A stretch of DNA of 64,000 nucleotides from contig JYOE01000024.1 in the NCBI GenBank assembly GCA_000955875.1, positions 62,568 to 126,567 on the forward strand, written 5' to 3'. This stretch comes from Terrabacter sp. 28. GTDB lineage: Bacteria; Actinomycetota; Actinomycetes; Actinomycetales; Dermatophilaceae. Within the stretch, counting starts at the first letter, position 1. The number at the start of each line of letters is the position of its first letter. A model generated the notes under the pieces. It was not told the DNA's origin. It searched no databases and saw only the letters and a program-made list of their open reading frames with translations. A program made the position numbers and the translations under genes. Positions 35,101 through 42,494 of the stretch are shown here, piece after piece.

Positions 35101-36030
35101 GGCGGCGGTGGTGACCCGGACGTAGACCGCGCCCGCCGGGCGGGCCGGCGTGGTGACGCGCAGCTGGGTGCTGGACAGGACCGAGAGCTGCGTCCCGGCG
35201 GTGCCGCCGAAGGTCACCCTGGTGGCGCCCGAGAAGCGGGTTCCGGTCACGGTCAGCACGGTGCCGCCGCGGACCGGGCCGCCCGGGGTCGACAGCGCCG
35301 TGACCGTGGGCGGCAGGACCACGGGGGGTGTCGTGTACGTGAACCGGCCCACCGAGGTGACGGGGGACGTGCCCCCCGGGGTCACGACGCGTACGTCGAC
35401 CGTGCCCGCGGCGCGGGCCGGGACGGTGACGCGCACCTGGGCCGCGCTCAGCCGGGTCAGGGCCGTCCCCGGCGTCGTGCCGAAGAGGACCGCGCTCGCG
35501 CGGGTGAGGCCGGTGCCCGTCACGGTGAGGGTCGTGCCGCCGGGCGTCGTGGCGCTGCGCGCTGACAGCGCGGTCACCGTCGGGACGGCGTCGAAGGCGA
35601 AGCTCGAACGCGTCGAGACGGGCGAGGTGCCCGACGGGCTGGTGACCTGGACGCTGACGACCCCCGCGGCGTGGGCCGGGGTCGCGACCCGCACCCGTGT
35701 GTCGGAGACCTTGGTGACGGCGGTGACGGTCGTCGTGCCGAAGAGCACCTTCGTCGCGGCGCCGACGCCCGTGCCCGAGAGCTCGACGACGGTGCCGCCG
35801 CTCACCGGACCCGCGACGACCGACAGGGCGGGAGCCGCAGGCGGCGTGGTCGTGACGGCGGCCGGCGACAGGGCCGCGGGGGTGGTCGGGGCTGCGACCG
35901 CCGACGGGGCGGCGGCCAGGCCCGGGATCCCCGCAAGGAGGGCCAGCGAGACCAGAGTGGCGAGGGCGCGCCCTCCGACACGCTGGTGGGGGGCTCGGTG
36001 TTCGGCGTTCCGTGTCGTCGGTGGCATCAT
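32173..36030 (-). CDS. Secreted multidomain surface protein: ten IPT/TIG repeats, mannose-lectin-like region, CHAP hydrolase
   Basis: The 1285-residue protein has a signal peptide (about 1-47, ending SAVAA). Ten IPT/TIG immunoglobulin-like domains of about 86 residues follow (about 67-926), each with a GGT/V-VT-(I/L)TG and a FG(G/T) strand pattern. Residues about 927-1136 resemble bulb-type mannose lectins, with three copies of the sugar-binding pattern QTDGNLV/RTDGNLV/QTDGNFV. A C-terminal CHAP domain (about 1160-1285) has Cys1179 in NNCTNYSAYR and His1231 in WNSNHVAYVDWV, the usual amidase/endopeptidase pair. The start has AAGGAG upstream. It is probably displayed or secreted, binds sugars and cleaves peptidoglycan. 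No sortase motif or C-terminal membrane anchor is seen. Confidence 0.9.
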   Translation of the reverse strand: MMPPTTRNAEHRAPHQRVGGRALATLVSLALLAGIPGLAAAPSAVAAPTTPAALSPAAVTTTPPAAPALSVVAGPVSGGTVVELSGTGVGAATKVLFGTTTVTAVTKVSDTRVRVATPAHAAGVVSVQVTSPSGTSPVSTRSSFAFDAVPTVTALSARSATTPGGTTLTVTGTGLTRASAVLFGTTPGTALTRLSAAQVRVTVPARAAGTVDVRVVTPGGTSPVTSVGRFTYTTPPVVLPPTVTALSTPGGPVRGGTVLTVTGTRFSGATRVTFGGTAGTQLSVLSSTQLRVTTPARPAGAVYVRVTTAAGTSGASPTFTYDAVPTLSRVSPASGGTGGGSTVTLTGTGLARATAVRFGTTPASSITRVSATTLRVTTPAHAVGATDVRVTTPGGTTALTASTRYTFYLPPAVSTLSVPSGPVRGGTVVTLTGARFTGSTRVTFGDTVATFTVLSPTSIRATAPAHAAGVVSVRVSSANGTSAATAASAYEFEAVPTVTSLTPVTGPPAGGTVVTLTGTGFTRATSVTFGTTTTTKVVRVSATALRVTTPPHASGPVDVRVTTPGGTSPAGTGARYAYGSPPVVSGLSVSAGPLKGGTVVTLTGAHLAEVREVRFGTTLATSLVRVSDTTLRVTAPAHAEGVVPVRATNLNGTSPETTRTSFEYVGVPGVSGLSLLAGPLTGGGVMTITGTRLALVSAVDFGGRPGTGLVRVSPTTIRITVPSHAVGTVDVRVTTPGGVSAVGPNGKFTYQPVPTVTALSPALAPTKGGTVVTVTGSGYDRVVRVTFGGVPATSVTRLSATQLRVSIPAHVEADVDVRVTTPGGVSVVVPAGRFAYQDVPVITSVSPPSGLLDGGNVVTLRGTSFTVVTGVWINGAPSPSVTRVSATQLNVVVPARIATGSVPVKVTTRAGTVTKANAYTYIAGSTLEPGQVLLGGSALVSPNGLVKAGMQTDGNLVIVSGGVARWNSGTSGVGNRLFVRSDGQLAVMRADGSLAWTAGTNGWNGAVVTITNEGLLQLRQGSTPVWDHRGVRYDRLLPNQVLRPGESIAATSKAWSMTMRTDGNLVLTSAAGTRKWASFTAGTGSYAAMQTDGNFVVRNKQGTVQWSTKTSGAGSVMRVLGTGNAAVYRSSTVTWAVVGGPAPQDWSCYSRATQNCISRFGYYGQRAWNYPVDAWGNNCTNYSAYRLSLDGVRNPGNLGNAESWDNNARAKGFAVDQSPRVGDIAQWNSNHVAYVDWVSADGNQIAISESGYGGTVLGRTYTSMSGRRIIARTSSSWPSNFIHFR
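33253..35832 (-). repeat. Ten tandem IPT/TIG domain repeats
   Basis: Each unit is about 258 bases. Units ending in a TPGGTSP/TPGGVSA-type turn alternate with units ending in SPSGTSP, SANGTS or NLNGTS through the first eight domains. This suggests growth by duplication of two-domain blocks. Confidence 0.8.
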
Positions 36031-36111
36031 TCGTCGGTTCTCCTTGCAGTCAGCACGTCCGCCGAGCAGTCTGCATGGGCAAATGTCGCCTTGTACGCGG
36101 TTTCGCCCTAA

Positions 36112-36125
36112 TTGGGGTGCCCCAA
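36112..36125 (-). promoter_or_regulatory. Palindrome TTGGGG-N2-CCCCAA upstream of the surface-protein gene
   Basis: Perfect six-base arms with a two-base centre lie about 90 bases upstream of the gene start and close to a candidate promoter. It may be an operator; the binding protein is unknown. Confidence 0.4.
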
Positions 36126-36198
36126 CCGCAACACCAGCCCCAGATGTGGTGGCGATGCGCCGCCCGACGAGGCTGTCGCAGACCTCGGAGAGCCGGTC

Positions 36199-37395
36199 TC
36201 AGCCGACCCGCGGCAGGTCCGGGCGCAGCCGCAGCACCACGAGGGCCTGCACGCCGCCGATGGCCGCCAGGACCAGCCAGACCAGTGACAGGCTGCCGCT
36301 GACGTCGCGGACGAGGCCCATGGCGAGCGGTCCCACCGAGGCGATGCCGTATGAGAAGAGGAAGGCCATGCCCGTGAGGCGTCCGCTCGCCTCCGGCGTG
36401 CGGGCGTAGCGCACGAGCAGCACGAGGGCGAGCGAGAACGCGGCACCCTGCCCGAGACCCGCGATGACGGCCCACAGCCACGGCGCCGCGAGCGGCGCGA
36501 CGAGGATGGCCAGGCAGCCGACGACGCCGAGGCCCGCGGCCGGCATGAGGAGGCGCCGCATGTCGGTGGCCTTGTCGCTCAGCACCGGTCCGAGCAGGCC
36601 CGACACGATCTGGGCACCGCTGAAGGCGGCGGCGAGGTAGCCGGCCGAGCCTCGGGACCAGCCGTGCTCGACGTAGGTCGGCGCCAGCCACGTGACGGCC
36701 GAGTAGAAGCACCAGGACTGCAGGGCCAGGTAGCCCGCGACGAGCCACGCCGTGCGGTGGCGCCACGGCAGCCGACCCGGCCCCTCCTCGTCGGGCGTGT
36801 GGTGCGGGTTGGCGCGCACGGTGAAGGGCACCCACGCGAGCACCCCCACGACCGCGACGACGGTCCACGAGCCGAGCGAGCCCTGCCAGCTGCCGAGGCG
36901 GTCGGCGAGGGGCACCGCGAGCGCGGAGCTCACCGCCGCCCCGCCCATCATCGCCAGCATGTAGAGACCCGTGACCAGGCCGGTGCGCCTGGGCGGGAAG
37001 TACGTCTTGACCAGCCGCGGCAGCAGCGTGCCGGCGACGGCGATCCCCACCCCGCACAGGAACGTGCCGACGTAGAGGACGACGACGTTGCCCCCGCTGA
37101 AGCGGCTCGCCGTGCCGACGACGATGCTGACGGCAGCGGCCAGGACCGCGCCCGCCGCGCCCATGCGGTGGGCGATCCGGCTCGCCAGCGGCGCGAAGAG
37201 ACCCATGCAGAGCACCGGCAGGGTGGTCAGCGCCCCGGCGGCGGCGTGGCTGAGGCCGAGGTCGGCCGAGATCGCGTCCAGCAGGGGCGGGATGCTCGTG
37301 ATGGCGACGCGCAGGTTCGCCGCGACGGCCACGAGCGCGACCGCCATGACCCACACGGGTGGGAGGGGCCGGATGGCTGGGTCTCGTCGGAGCAC
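36199..37395 (-). CDS. MFS transporter, CynX/NimT type
   Basis: The 398-residue protein has about twelve membrane segments. VAVAANLRVAITSIPPLLDAI in the first helix with LLPRLVKTYFPPRRTGLVTG is typical of the CynX/NimT group, whose members carry cyanate or nitroimidazole-type compounds; the real substrate is unknown. It starts at GTG 37395, two bases after the kinase stop, and a TAGTCT box lies 6 bases upstream. The two genes are adjacent and probably functionally linked or simply neighbours. Confidence 0.85.
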   Translation of the reverse strand: MLRRDPAIRPLPPVWVMAVALVAVAANLRVAITSIPPLLDAISADLGLSHAAAGALTTLPVLCMGLFAPLASRIAHRMGAAGAVLAAAVSIVVGTASRFSGGNVVVLYVGTFLCGVGIAVAGTLLPRLVKTYFPPRRTGLVTGLYMLAMMGGAAVSSALAVPLADRLGSWQGSLGSWTVVAVVGVLAWVPFTVRANPHHTPDEEGPGRLPWRHRTAWLVAGYLALQSWCFYSAVTWLAPTYVEHGWSRGSAGYLAAAFSGAQIVSGLLGPVLSDKATDMRRLLMPAAGLGVVGCLAILVAPLAAPWLWAVIAGLGQGAAFSLALVLLVRYARTPEASGRLTGMAFLFSYGIASVGPLAMGLVRDVSGSLSLVWLVLAAIGGVQALVVLRLRPDLPRVG

Positions 37396-37397
37396 CC

Positions 37398-37985
37398 TCA
37401 GAGACTAGATGTGTCGAGCACGAGGTCCGCGCGGTCCCTCGTCGAGTCGCCCGAGAAGAGCGCGGACTCCTGGTCGGCCCACCGCTGCCACTGCGGCCGG
37501 TAGGCCTCGCCGTCCCGGGCGATGCCGCGGTCGCGGCGCAGCGCGGTGTCCGCGTCGACGAAGACGGTGACGGCGGCATACGGCCGGGCAGGACCGACGC
37601 TGGCGCCGCAACCCTCGACGACGAGGAAGCGGCACGGCGGCACGTCCTTCGTCCCCGCCCACCGCTCGCGCACCCAGCTCCACAGCCGGTATGCCGCGGG
37701 CTCCCCGCGAGACAGCGGCTCGAGCACCTGCCGGGTGAGCAGGGCAGGCGCCGCGGCGAGGCCGTCCCAGCCGGGGTAGAGGTGGTCCATGTGGACGACG
37801 GCGACCGGTCCCGTGGCTGCCAGCGCCAGCTCGACGCCGCGCGCGAGGGTGGTCTTGCCGGCGCCACTCGGCCCGTCGAGGGCGATGACCACGACGTCGC
37901 CGCAGCGGGGCTCGGCGGTGAGTGCGAGGGAGACCACGGCAGCGACGTGCTCGGCGCGTGGCGGCCTCGTCACCTCGTCCCACAT
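37398..37985 (-). CDS. Uridine kinase-like P-loop NTPase
   Basis: The 195-residue protein has a Walker A loop (ALDGPSGAGKTTLARGVE) at about residue 36 and a substrate segment VVHMDHLYPGWDGL typical of uridine kinase-like proteins. VVEGCGAS marks a second acidic site. It lacks a clear lid motif of true Udk, so the substrate is uncertain. It starts at ATG 37985 with a TAGGGT box 7 bases upstream and runs divergently from hisF. Confidence 0.8.
   Translation of the reverse strand: MWDEVTRPPRAEHVAAVVSLALTAEPRCGDVVVIALDGPSGAGKTTLARGVELALAATGPVAVVHMDHLYPGWDGLAAAPALLTRQVLEPLSRGEPAAYRLWSWVRERWAGTKDVPPCRFLVVEGCGASVGPARPYAAVTVFVDADTALRRDRGIARDGEAYRPQWQRWADQESALFSGDSTRDRADLVLDTSSL
37402..37407 (-). promoter_or_regulatory. 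-10 box (TAGTCT) for the MFS gene, leaderless
   Basis: On the minus strand TAGTCT ends 6 bases before GTG 37395. It lies inside the last codons of the upstream kinase gene. Confidence 0.45.
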
Positions 37986-37992
37986 GGGCGCG

Positions 37993-37998
37993 ACCCTA
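37993..37998 (-). promoter_or_regulatory. -10 box (TAGGGT) for the kinase gene, leaderless
   Basis: On the minus strand TAGGGT ends 7 bases before ATG 37985. It is back to back with the hisF promoter, only 20 bases away. Confidence 0.5.
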
Positions 37999-38017
37999 GC
38001 CGGTCAGGTCACTGGCC

Positions 38018-38023
38018 TAGCCT
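38018..38023 (+). promoter_or_regulatory. -10 box (TAGCCT) for hisF, leaderless
   Basis: TAGCCT ends 6 bases before ATG 38030. It is divergent from the kinase promoter. Confidence 0.5.
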
Positions 38024-38029
38024 TGGAGC

Positions 38030-38803
38030 ATGCCGGTCGCCACCAGAGTCATCGCCTGCCTCGACGTCGACGCGGGTCGCGTCGTCAAGGGCGTCAACTT
38101 CGAGAACCTCCGCGACGCCGGCGACCCCGTCGAGCTCGCCAAGGTCTACGACGACCAGGGCGTCGACGAGCTGACCTTCCTCGACGTGACCGCGAGCAGC
38201 GGCAACCGCGAGACGACCTACGACGTCGTGCGGCGCACGGCCGAGCAGGTGTTCATCCCGCTGACCGTCGGCGGCGGCGTGCGCACCGTCGACGACGTCG
38301 ACCGCCTGCTGCGCGCCGGAGCCGACAAGGTCGGCGTCAACACGGCGGCGATCGCGCGGCCCGAGCTCATCTCCGAGATCGCGAGCCGGTTCGGGGCCCA
38401 GGTGCTGGTCCTGTCGGCCGACGTGCGCCGCCGCATCGGCGACGACGGCCGCCCCACCGACGACTTCGTCATGACGACTCACGGCGGCCGCACCCCCGTC
38501 GACCTCGACGCCGTCGAGTGGTGCGCCCGCGCGGCGGAGCTCGGTGCGGGCGAGATCCTGCTCAACTCGATGGACGCCGACGGCACCAAGGACGGCTTCG
38601 ACATCGAGCTGATCCGGCGCGTCCGGGCCGCCGTCTCGGTGCCGGTCATCGCGAGCGGTGGCGCAGGTCGGGTCGAGCACTTCGCTCCTGCGGTCGCGGC
38701 CGGCGCCGACGCCGTCCTCGCCGCGAGCGTCTTCCACTTCCGCGAGCTGACGGTCGGAGAGGTCAAGGACGCCCTGCGCGCGGCCGGCGTCACGGTGCGC
38801 TGA
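38030..38803 (+). CDS. hisF: Imidazole glycerol phosphate synthase, cyclase subunit
   Basis: HisF closes the imidazole ring using ammonia from HisH. The TIM barrel has RVIACLDVDAGRVVKGVNF with the first catalytic Asp at about residue 12, FLDVTASSGNRETTYD, PLTVGGGVRTVDDVDRLL and LLNSMDADGTKDGFD with the second catalytic Asp. It has 257 residues. Its usual partners hisH and hisA are not next to it here; the left neighbour is a divergent kinase gene. Confidence 0.96.
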   Translation: MPVATRVIACLDVDAGRVVKGVNFENLRDAGDPVELAKVYDDQGVDELTFLDVTASSGNRETTYDVVRRTAEQVFIPLTVGGGVRTVDDVDRLLRAGADKVGVNTAAIARPELISEIASRFGAQVLVLSADVRRRIGDDGRPTDDFVMTTHGGRTPVDLDAVEWCARAAELGAGEILLNSMDADGTKDGFDIELIRRVRAAVSVPVIASGGAGRVEHFAPAVAAGADAVLAASVFHFRELTVGEVKDALRAAGVTVR

Positions 38804-38806
38804 GCC

Positions 38807-39448
38807 TCAGCTGATGCCGAGCTCCGCGCCCTGCAGGGCGGCGATGTCGTCGGCGTCGCCCTCGAAGGCGATCCGGGCCACGCTCTTTCGGCCGTACGCG
38901 TAGAGGACGAGCTCGCCGACCGGGCCGCGCAGCACGACGGTCCCGTGGGCGTCGGGCAGCTTCGCGGCATACCGGCCTCGGCCCTCGGCGATGAGCACGA
39001 TGCCGGTGGGCGCCTTGCGGAACATCAGGCGTGCCGACCGGCGCAGGGCCGACCACAGCTTGCCCTCGAGCTGCGGCCCGAGCTCGCGCGGTTGCCACCC
39101 CGGCTGCGCCCGGCGGACGTCCTCGTGGTGCACGAAGTACTCGATGAGGTTCGTGATCTCGTCGACCTTCGCGTTCGACATCGGGTTCCAGGCCGGCGCG
39201 CCCCGACGCACCCGGTCGACGACCGCGGCGTAGTCGCCGTTCGCGATCCGGCTCTGCTCGCGGTCGAGGTGGCCCTCGAGGAAGGGCACGAACCGGCCCA
39301 CGGAGAGGTCGGGACGGTTCTCGCGCACGAGCAGGTGCGCGGCGAGGTCGCGCGTCTGCCAGCCCTTGCACAGGGTCGGGCGGTCGGGTCCGAGCCGGTC
39401 GAGCTCGTCGCAGAGCAGGAGGCGTTCGGACCTGGCGTGGCGCGTCAT
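38807..39448 (-). CDS. TIGR03085-family metal-binding protein
   Basis: The 213-residue protein begins HARSERLLLCDELDRLGPDR and has the DinB-like/maleylpyruvate isomerase-type motif LCKGWQTRDLAAHLLVREN. The histidine in AAHLL with YFVHHEDVRRAQ forms the likely metal site. Family members commonly sit by hisF and hisI in actinobacteria and have no known function. The gene converges on hisF with three bases between the stops. CAGGAT six bases upstream suggests a leaderless start. Confidence 0.85.
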   Translation of the reverse strand: MTRHARSERLLLCDELDRLGPDRPTLCKGWQTRDLAAHLLVRENRPDLSVGRFVPFLEGHLDREQSRIANGDYAAVVDRVRRGAPAWNPMSNAKVDEITNLIEYFVHHEDVRRAQPGWQPRELGPQLEGKLWSALRRSARLMFRKAPTGIVLIAEGRGRYAAKLPDAHGTVVLRGPVGELVLYAYGRKSVARIAFEGDADDIAALQGAELGIS

Positions 39449-39454
39449 GGCCTC

Positions 39455-39460
39455 ATCCTG
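39455..39460 (-). promoter_or_regulatory. -10 box (CAGGAT) for the TIGR03085 gene, leaderless
   Basis: On the minus strand CAGGAT ends 6 bases before ATG 39448. Confidence 0.4.
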
Positions 39461-39517
39461 TCAGGGGCGCCCGGCAGGTCACGAACAACTCGTTGGATCA
39501 CCGGCCCGCCGCCTCCG

Positions 39518-39523
39518 TAGGGT
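39518..39523 (+). promoter_or_regulatory. -10 box (TAGGGT) for the GNAT gene, leaderless
   Basis: TAGGGT ends 6 bases before GTG 39530, fixing that codon as the start. Confidence 0.5.
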
Positions 39524-39529
39524 CGGACG

Positions 39530-40564
39530 GTGATCGAGCTCGTGCGCCCCACCGCAGACCTCAGCGACGGCTGGTGGGAGATGGTCGACGACTTCGGAGG
39601 AGCCACGATCCACGGGTCCGGCTACCGTTCGGGGGACCGCGAGGTGCTCGCCGAGCCGGCCGCCTTCGCCGAGTGGGTCGACTGGCTGGGGCGGCAGGAG
39701 CACCCGGACGAGCCGCTGCCGCCCGAACGTGTCGCGTCGTCGTACCGCTGGGTCCTCGACGACGGCCGTGTGGTCGGCACGATCGCGATCCGCCACGGGC
39801 TCACCCCGTCGCTCGTCGCCGAGGGCGGCCACATCGGGTATGCCGTCCGGCCGGCCGCGCGTCGCCGGGGCGTCGCGACGGCGGCGCTCGCCCAGGCTCT
39901 CGCCATCGCCGCCCGCCGTGGCATCGACCCCGCCCTCGTCACGTGCGACCGCACGAACGTCGCGTCGGCGCGCACCATCGCCGCCTGTGGCGGAGTGCTC
40001 GAGGACACGCGCGACGACGTGCTGCGCCACTGGGTGCGGACCGGCGCGGCGGCCGACCCCATCGGCTCGGGTCCGGTCGAGACGCGGCTCGCGCGGCTCG
40101 TGCCGGTCACCTGGGACGAGGCCCAGGCGATGCTCGCCGGCTCCCCGCGAGGCGGCTGGGCGCCGGGCTACCCGCGTGAGGACGACCTCGACGCGGTGCG
40201 CGGGATGACCGCGGACGGACCCGACGCGTGGACGCCACGGCACGTCGTGCGGCGCTCCGACGGGTTGGCGGTCGGCAGCATCGGCTGCTTCGGGCCGCCC
40301 GTCGACGGGGTCGTCGAGGTGGGCTACGGCCTCGTCGAGTCGGCGCGGGGCGGCGGGCTGATGACCGACGTGCTCTCGGGAATGGTGCGGTCGCTCGAGG
40401 CAGCCGGCCTCCGCGTCGTGGCGCACACGCTCCCCGACAACGTGCCGAGCCACCGGGTGCTCGGCCGGCTCGGGTTCGTGCGCGAGGACGAGGCGCCCGG
40501 TGGGGCGACCGACGAGTGGCTGTGGGTGAGGCGAAGCGGTGCCGGTGCTGTCGTCGGCGCGTGA
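39530..40564 (+). CDS. Tandem GNAT-domain acetyltransferase
   Basis: The 344-residue protein contains two GNAT domains. The first has the acetyl-CoA loop HIGYAVRPAARRRGVATAAL (about residues 102-121); the second has EVGYGLVESARGGGLMTDVL (about residues 263-282). The second loop lacks the usual RGxGxG spacing but keeps the glycines, so it could be weakly active or structural. Substrate unknown. The gene is monocistronic, with its own TAGGGT box, and lies before the ABC exporter. Confidence 0.8.
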   Translation: MIELVRPTADLSDGWWEMVDDFGGATIHGSGYRSGDREVLAEPAAFAEWVDWLGRQEHPDEPLPPERVASSYRWVLDDGRVVGTIAIRHGLTPSLVAEGGHIGYAVRPAARRRGVATAALAQALAIAARRGIDPALVTCDRTNVASARTIAACGGVLEDTRDDVLRHWVRTGAAADPIGSGPVETRLARLVPVTWDEAQAMLAGSPRGGWAPGYPREDDLDAVRGMTADGPDAWTPRHVVRRSDGLAVGSIGCFGPPVDGVVEVGYGLVESARGGGLMTDVLSGMVRSLEAAGLRVVAHTLPDNVPSHRVLGRLGFVREDEAPGGATDEWLWVRRSGAGAVVGA

Positions 40565-40613
40565 GAGGCTGAGGGGTCGACCACAGAGCAGAACACCAGG
40601 GGAGCCGAAGAGC

Positions 40614-42494
40614 GTGAACGTCCCGACCACCTCGACCCTGCGGGAGGGTCTCGCCGTCATCGGCCGAGGCATCAAGGGACAGCCCCGGTGGTTCTCCCTC
40701 GCCGTCGTCGGCAGCATCGTCTACGGCGTCATGACCAGCCTCACCGCGGCGGCCATCGGCTACGTCGTGCGCGAGGCGGTGACGCCCGCGATCGCCGCAC
40801 GGCACGTCACGCCCGGGCAGCTCTGGTTCATCGGTGGCGTCATGGCCGCCGTCGTGCTCACGACCACCGTCGGGGTCATCGGCCGACGCCTCGCCGGAGG
40901 TGTCGCCATGTTCAACCTCGGCGCGATGTACCGCCGCCGGGTCACGCGGCAGTACCTTCGCCTCCCGCTCAGCTGGCACCACAAGCACCCCTCCGGGCAG
41001 CTGCTGTCCAACGCCAACGCCGACGTCGAGGCCACGTGGAACATCTTCGCGCCGCTGCCGATGGCGCTCGGCGTCGTCGTCATGCTGCTCTTCGGCATCG
41101 TCCAGATGGTCGTCGTCGACCCCTGGCTCGCCGTCGTGGGCCTCACCGTCTTCCCGATGCTCTTCCTCGCCAACGTCGCCTTCCAGCGTGCGATGTCACC
41201 GCGGGTCACGCGGGCCCAGCAGCTGCGGGCCGACGTCTCCGAGGTGGCCCACGAGAGCTTCGAGGCCGCACTCATCGTCAAGTCGCTCGGGCGTGAGGAC
41301 CACGAGGCCGAGCGGTTCCGTGCGGTCACCGACGAGCTGCGCGACGCCAACATCGACGTGGGCCGCACCCGTGGACGGTTCGACCCCGCCATCGAGGCCA
41401 TCCCGACCATCGGCACCCTCGCCGTCCTCTTCGTCGGCAGCCTGCGCGTGCGCAGCGGCCTGCTGTCTGCGGCCGAGGTCGTGCAGATCGCCTACCTCTT
41501 CTCGATCCTCGCCTTCCCGGTGCGGGCGCTCGGCTGGGTGCTGGCCGAGCTGCCCCGAGCGGTCGTCGGCTGGAACCGCGTCTCCGCCGTGCTCGACGCG
41601 ACGGGCAGCATGACCTACGGCGAGCGGGCGCTGCCGGTCGGCGCCGCCAGCCACCTGCAGGCCGAGGGCCTCGCGTACGCCTACGAGATCGTGGCCGAGG
41701 ACGGTTCCGCCGACCTGAACCCCGCCATCGTCGACGTCACGCTCGACGTCGCGCCCGGCTCGACGGTGGCGGTCGTCGGCCCCACGGGCAGCGGCAAGTC
41801 CACCCTCACCAACCTCGTGATGCGCCTCGTCGACCCCGACAGCGGGGCCGTGCTGCTCGACGGCGTCGACCTCCGTGAGGTCAGACGCGCGGGCGTCAGC
41901 GACGTCGCCGCGCTCGTCGCGCAGCAGACGTTCATGTTCGACGACAGCGTGCGCGGCAACATCACGCTCGGCACCGCACACGACGACGACAGCGTCTGGC
42001 GGGCGCTCCACGTCGCGCAGGGAGCGACGTTCGTCGAGCGGCTGCCCGACGGCCTCGACACCCACGTCGGCGAGCGGGGCGCCAGCCTCTCCGGCGGCCA
42101 GCGCCAGCGAATCGCCCTGGCCCGCGCGGTGATCCGCCGTCCGCAGCTGCTCATCCTCGACGACGCCACGTCCGCCGTCGACCCCAGTGTCGAGCAGGCG
42201 ATCCTCGGTGGCCTGCGCGAGGCCAGCTCGGGCACCACGGTGCTCGTCGTCGCCTACCGCATGGCGACGATCCTGCTCGCCGACGAGGTCGTCTACGTCG
42301 AGCAGGGCCGCGTCCTCGACCACGGCTCGCACGCCGAGCTGCTCGGCCGGTGCGCGGGCTACGAACGGCTCGTGACGGCATACGCCCGCGAAGCCGCCGA
42401 ACGCGAGGCCATCGCCGCCGACGAGGAGTTCGGCGACGCCCTGCCCGTCGACGACGAGGCCGGGCGCGGCCCGGCCGAGGAGGTCTCCCGATGA
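40614..42494 (+). CDS. ABC exporter half-transporter with degenerate ATPase site
   Basis: The 626-residue protein fuses six membrane helices (about 20-320) to an ATPase domain. Walker A is GPTGSGKSTL and the signature LSGGQRQRIALARA is canonical. But Walker B reads LLILDDATSAVD (catalytic Glu replaced by Asp), and the switch His is Tyr (VVAYRMATI). It forms the degenerate site of a heterodimer with the next gene, which overlaps by four bases (ATGA). GTG 40614 has AGGGGAG upstream. The cargo is unknown; drugs, lipids or peptides are possible. Confidence 0.9.
   Translation: MNVPTTSTLREGLAVIGRGIKGQPRWFSLAVVGSIVYGVMTSLTAAAIGYVVREAVTPAIAARHVTPGQLWFIGGVMAAVVLTTTVGVIGRRLAGGVAMFNLGAMYRRRVTRQYLRLPLSWHHKHPSGQLLSNANADVEATWNIFAPLPMALGVVVMLLFGIVQMVVVDPWLAVVGLTVFPMLFLANVAFQRAMSPRVTRAQQLRADVSEVAHESFEAALIVKSLGREDHEAERFRAVTDELRDANIDVGRTRGRFDPAIEAIPTIGTLAVLFVGSLRVRSGLLSAAEVVQIAYLFSILAFPVRALGWVLAELPRAVVGWNRVSAVLDATGSMTYGERALPVGAASHLQAEGLAYAYEIVAEDGSADLNPAIVDVTLDVAPGSTVAVVGPTGSGKSTLTNLVMRLVDPDSGAVLLDGVDLREVRRAGVSDVAALVAQQTFMFDDSVRGNITLGTAHDDDSVWRALHVAQGATFVERLPDGLDTHVGERGASLSGGQRQRIALARAVIRRPQLLILDDATSAVDPSVEQAILGGLREASSGTTVLVVAYRMATILLADEVVYVEQGRVLDHGSHAELLGRCAGYERLVTAYAREAAEREAIAADEEFGDALPVDDEAGRGPAEEVSR

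Noticed and set aside
20032..36030. Prophage, CRISPR array or restriction/defence island in the accessory region
   Set aside because: No phage structural genes, Cas genes, repeat-spacer arrays, methylase or nuclease genes are present; the only mobile gene is the IS110 transposase.
36031..36198. Possible c-di-AMP riboswitch before the CHAP-containing gene
   Set aside because: The conserved core of that aptamer is not recognisable; only palindromes are seen.
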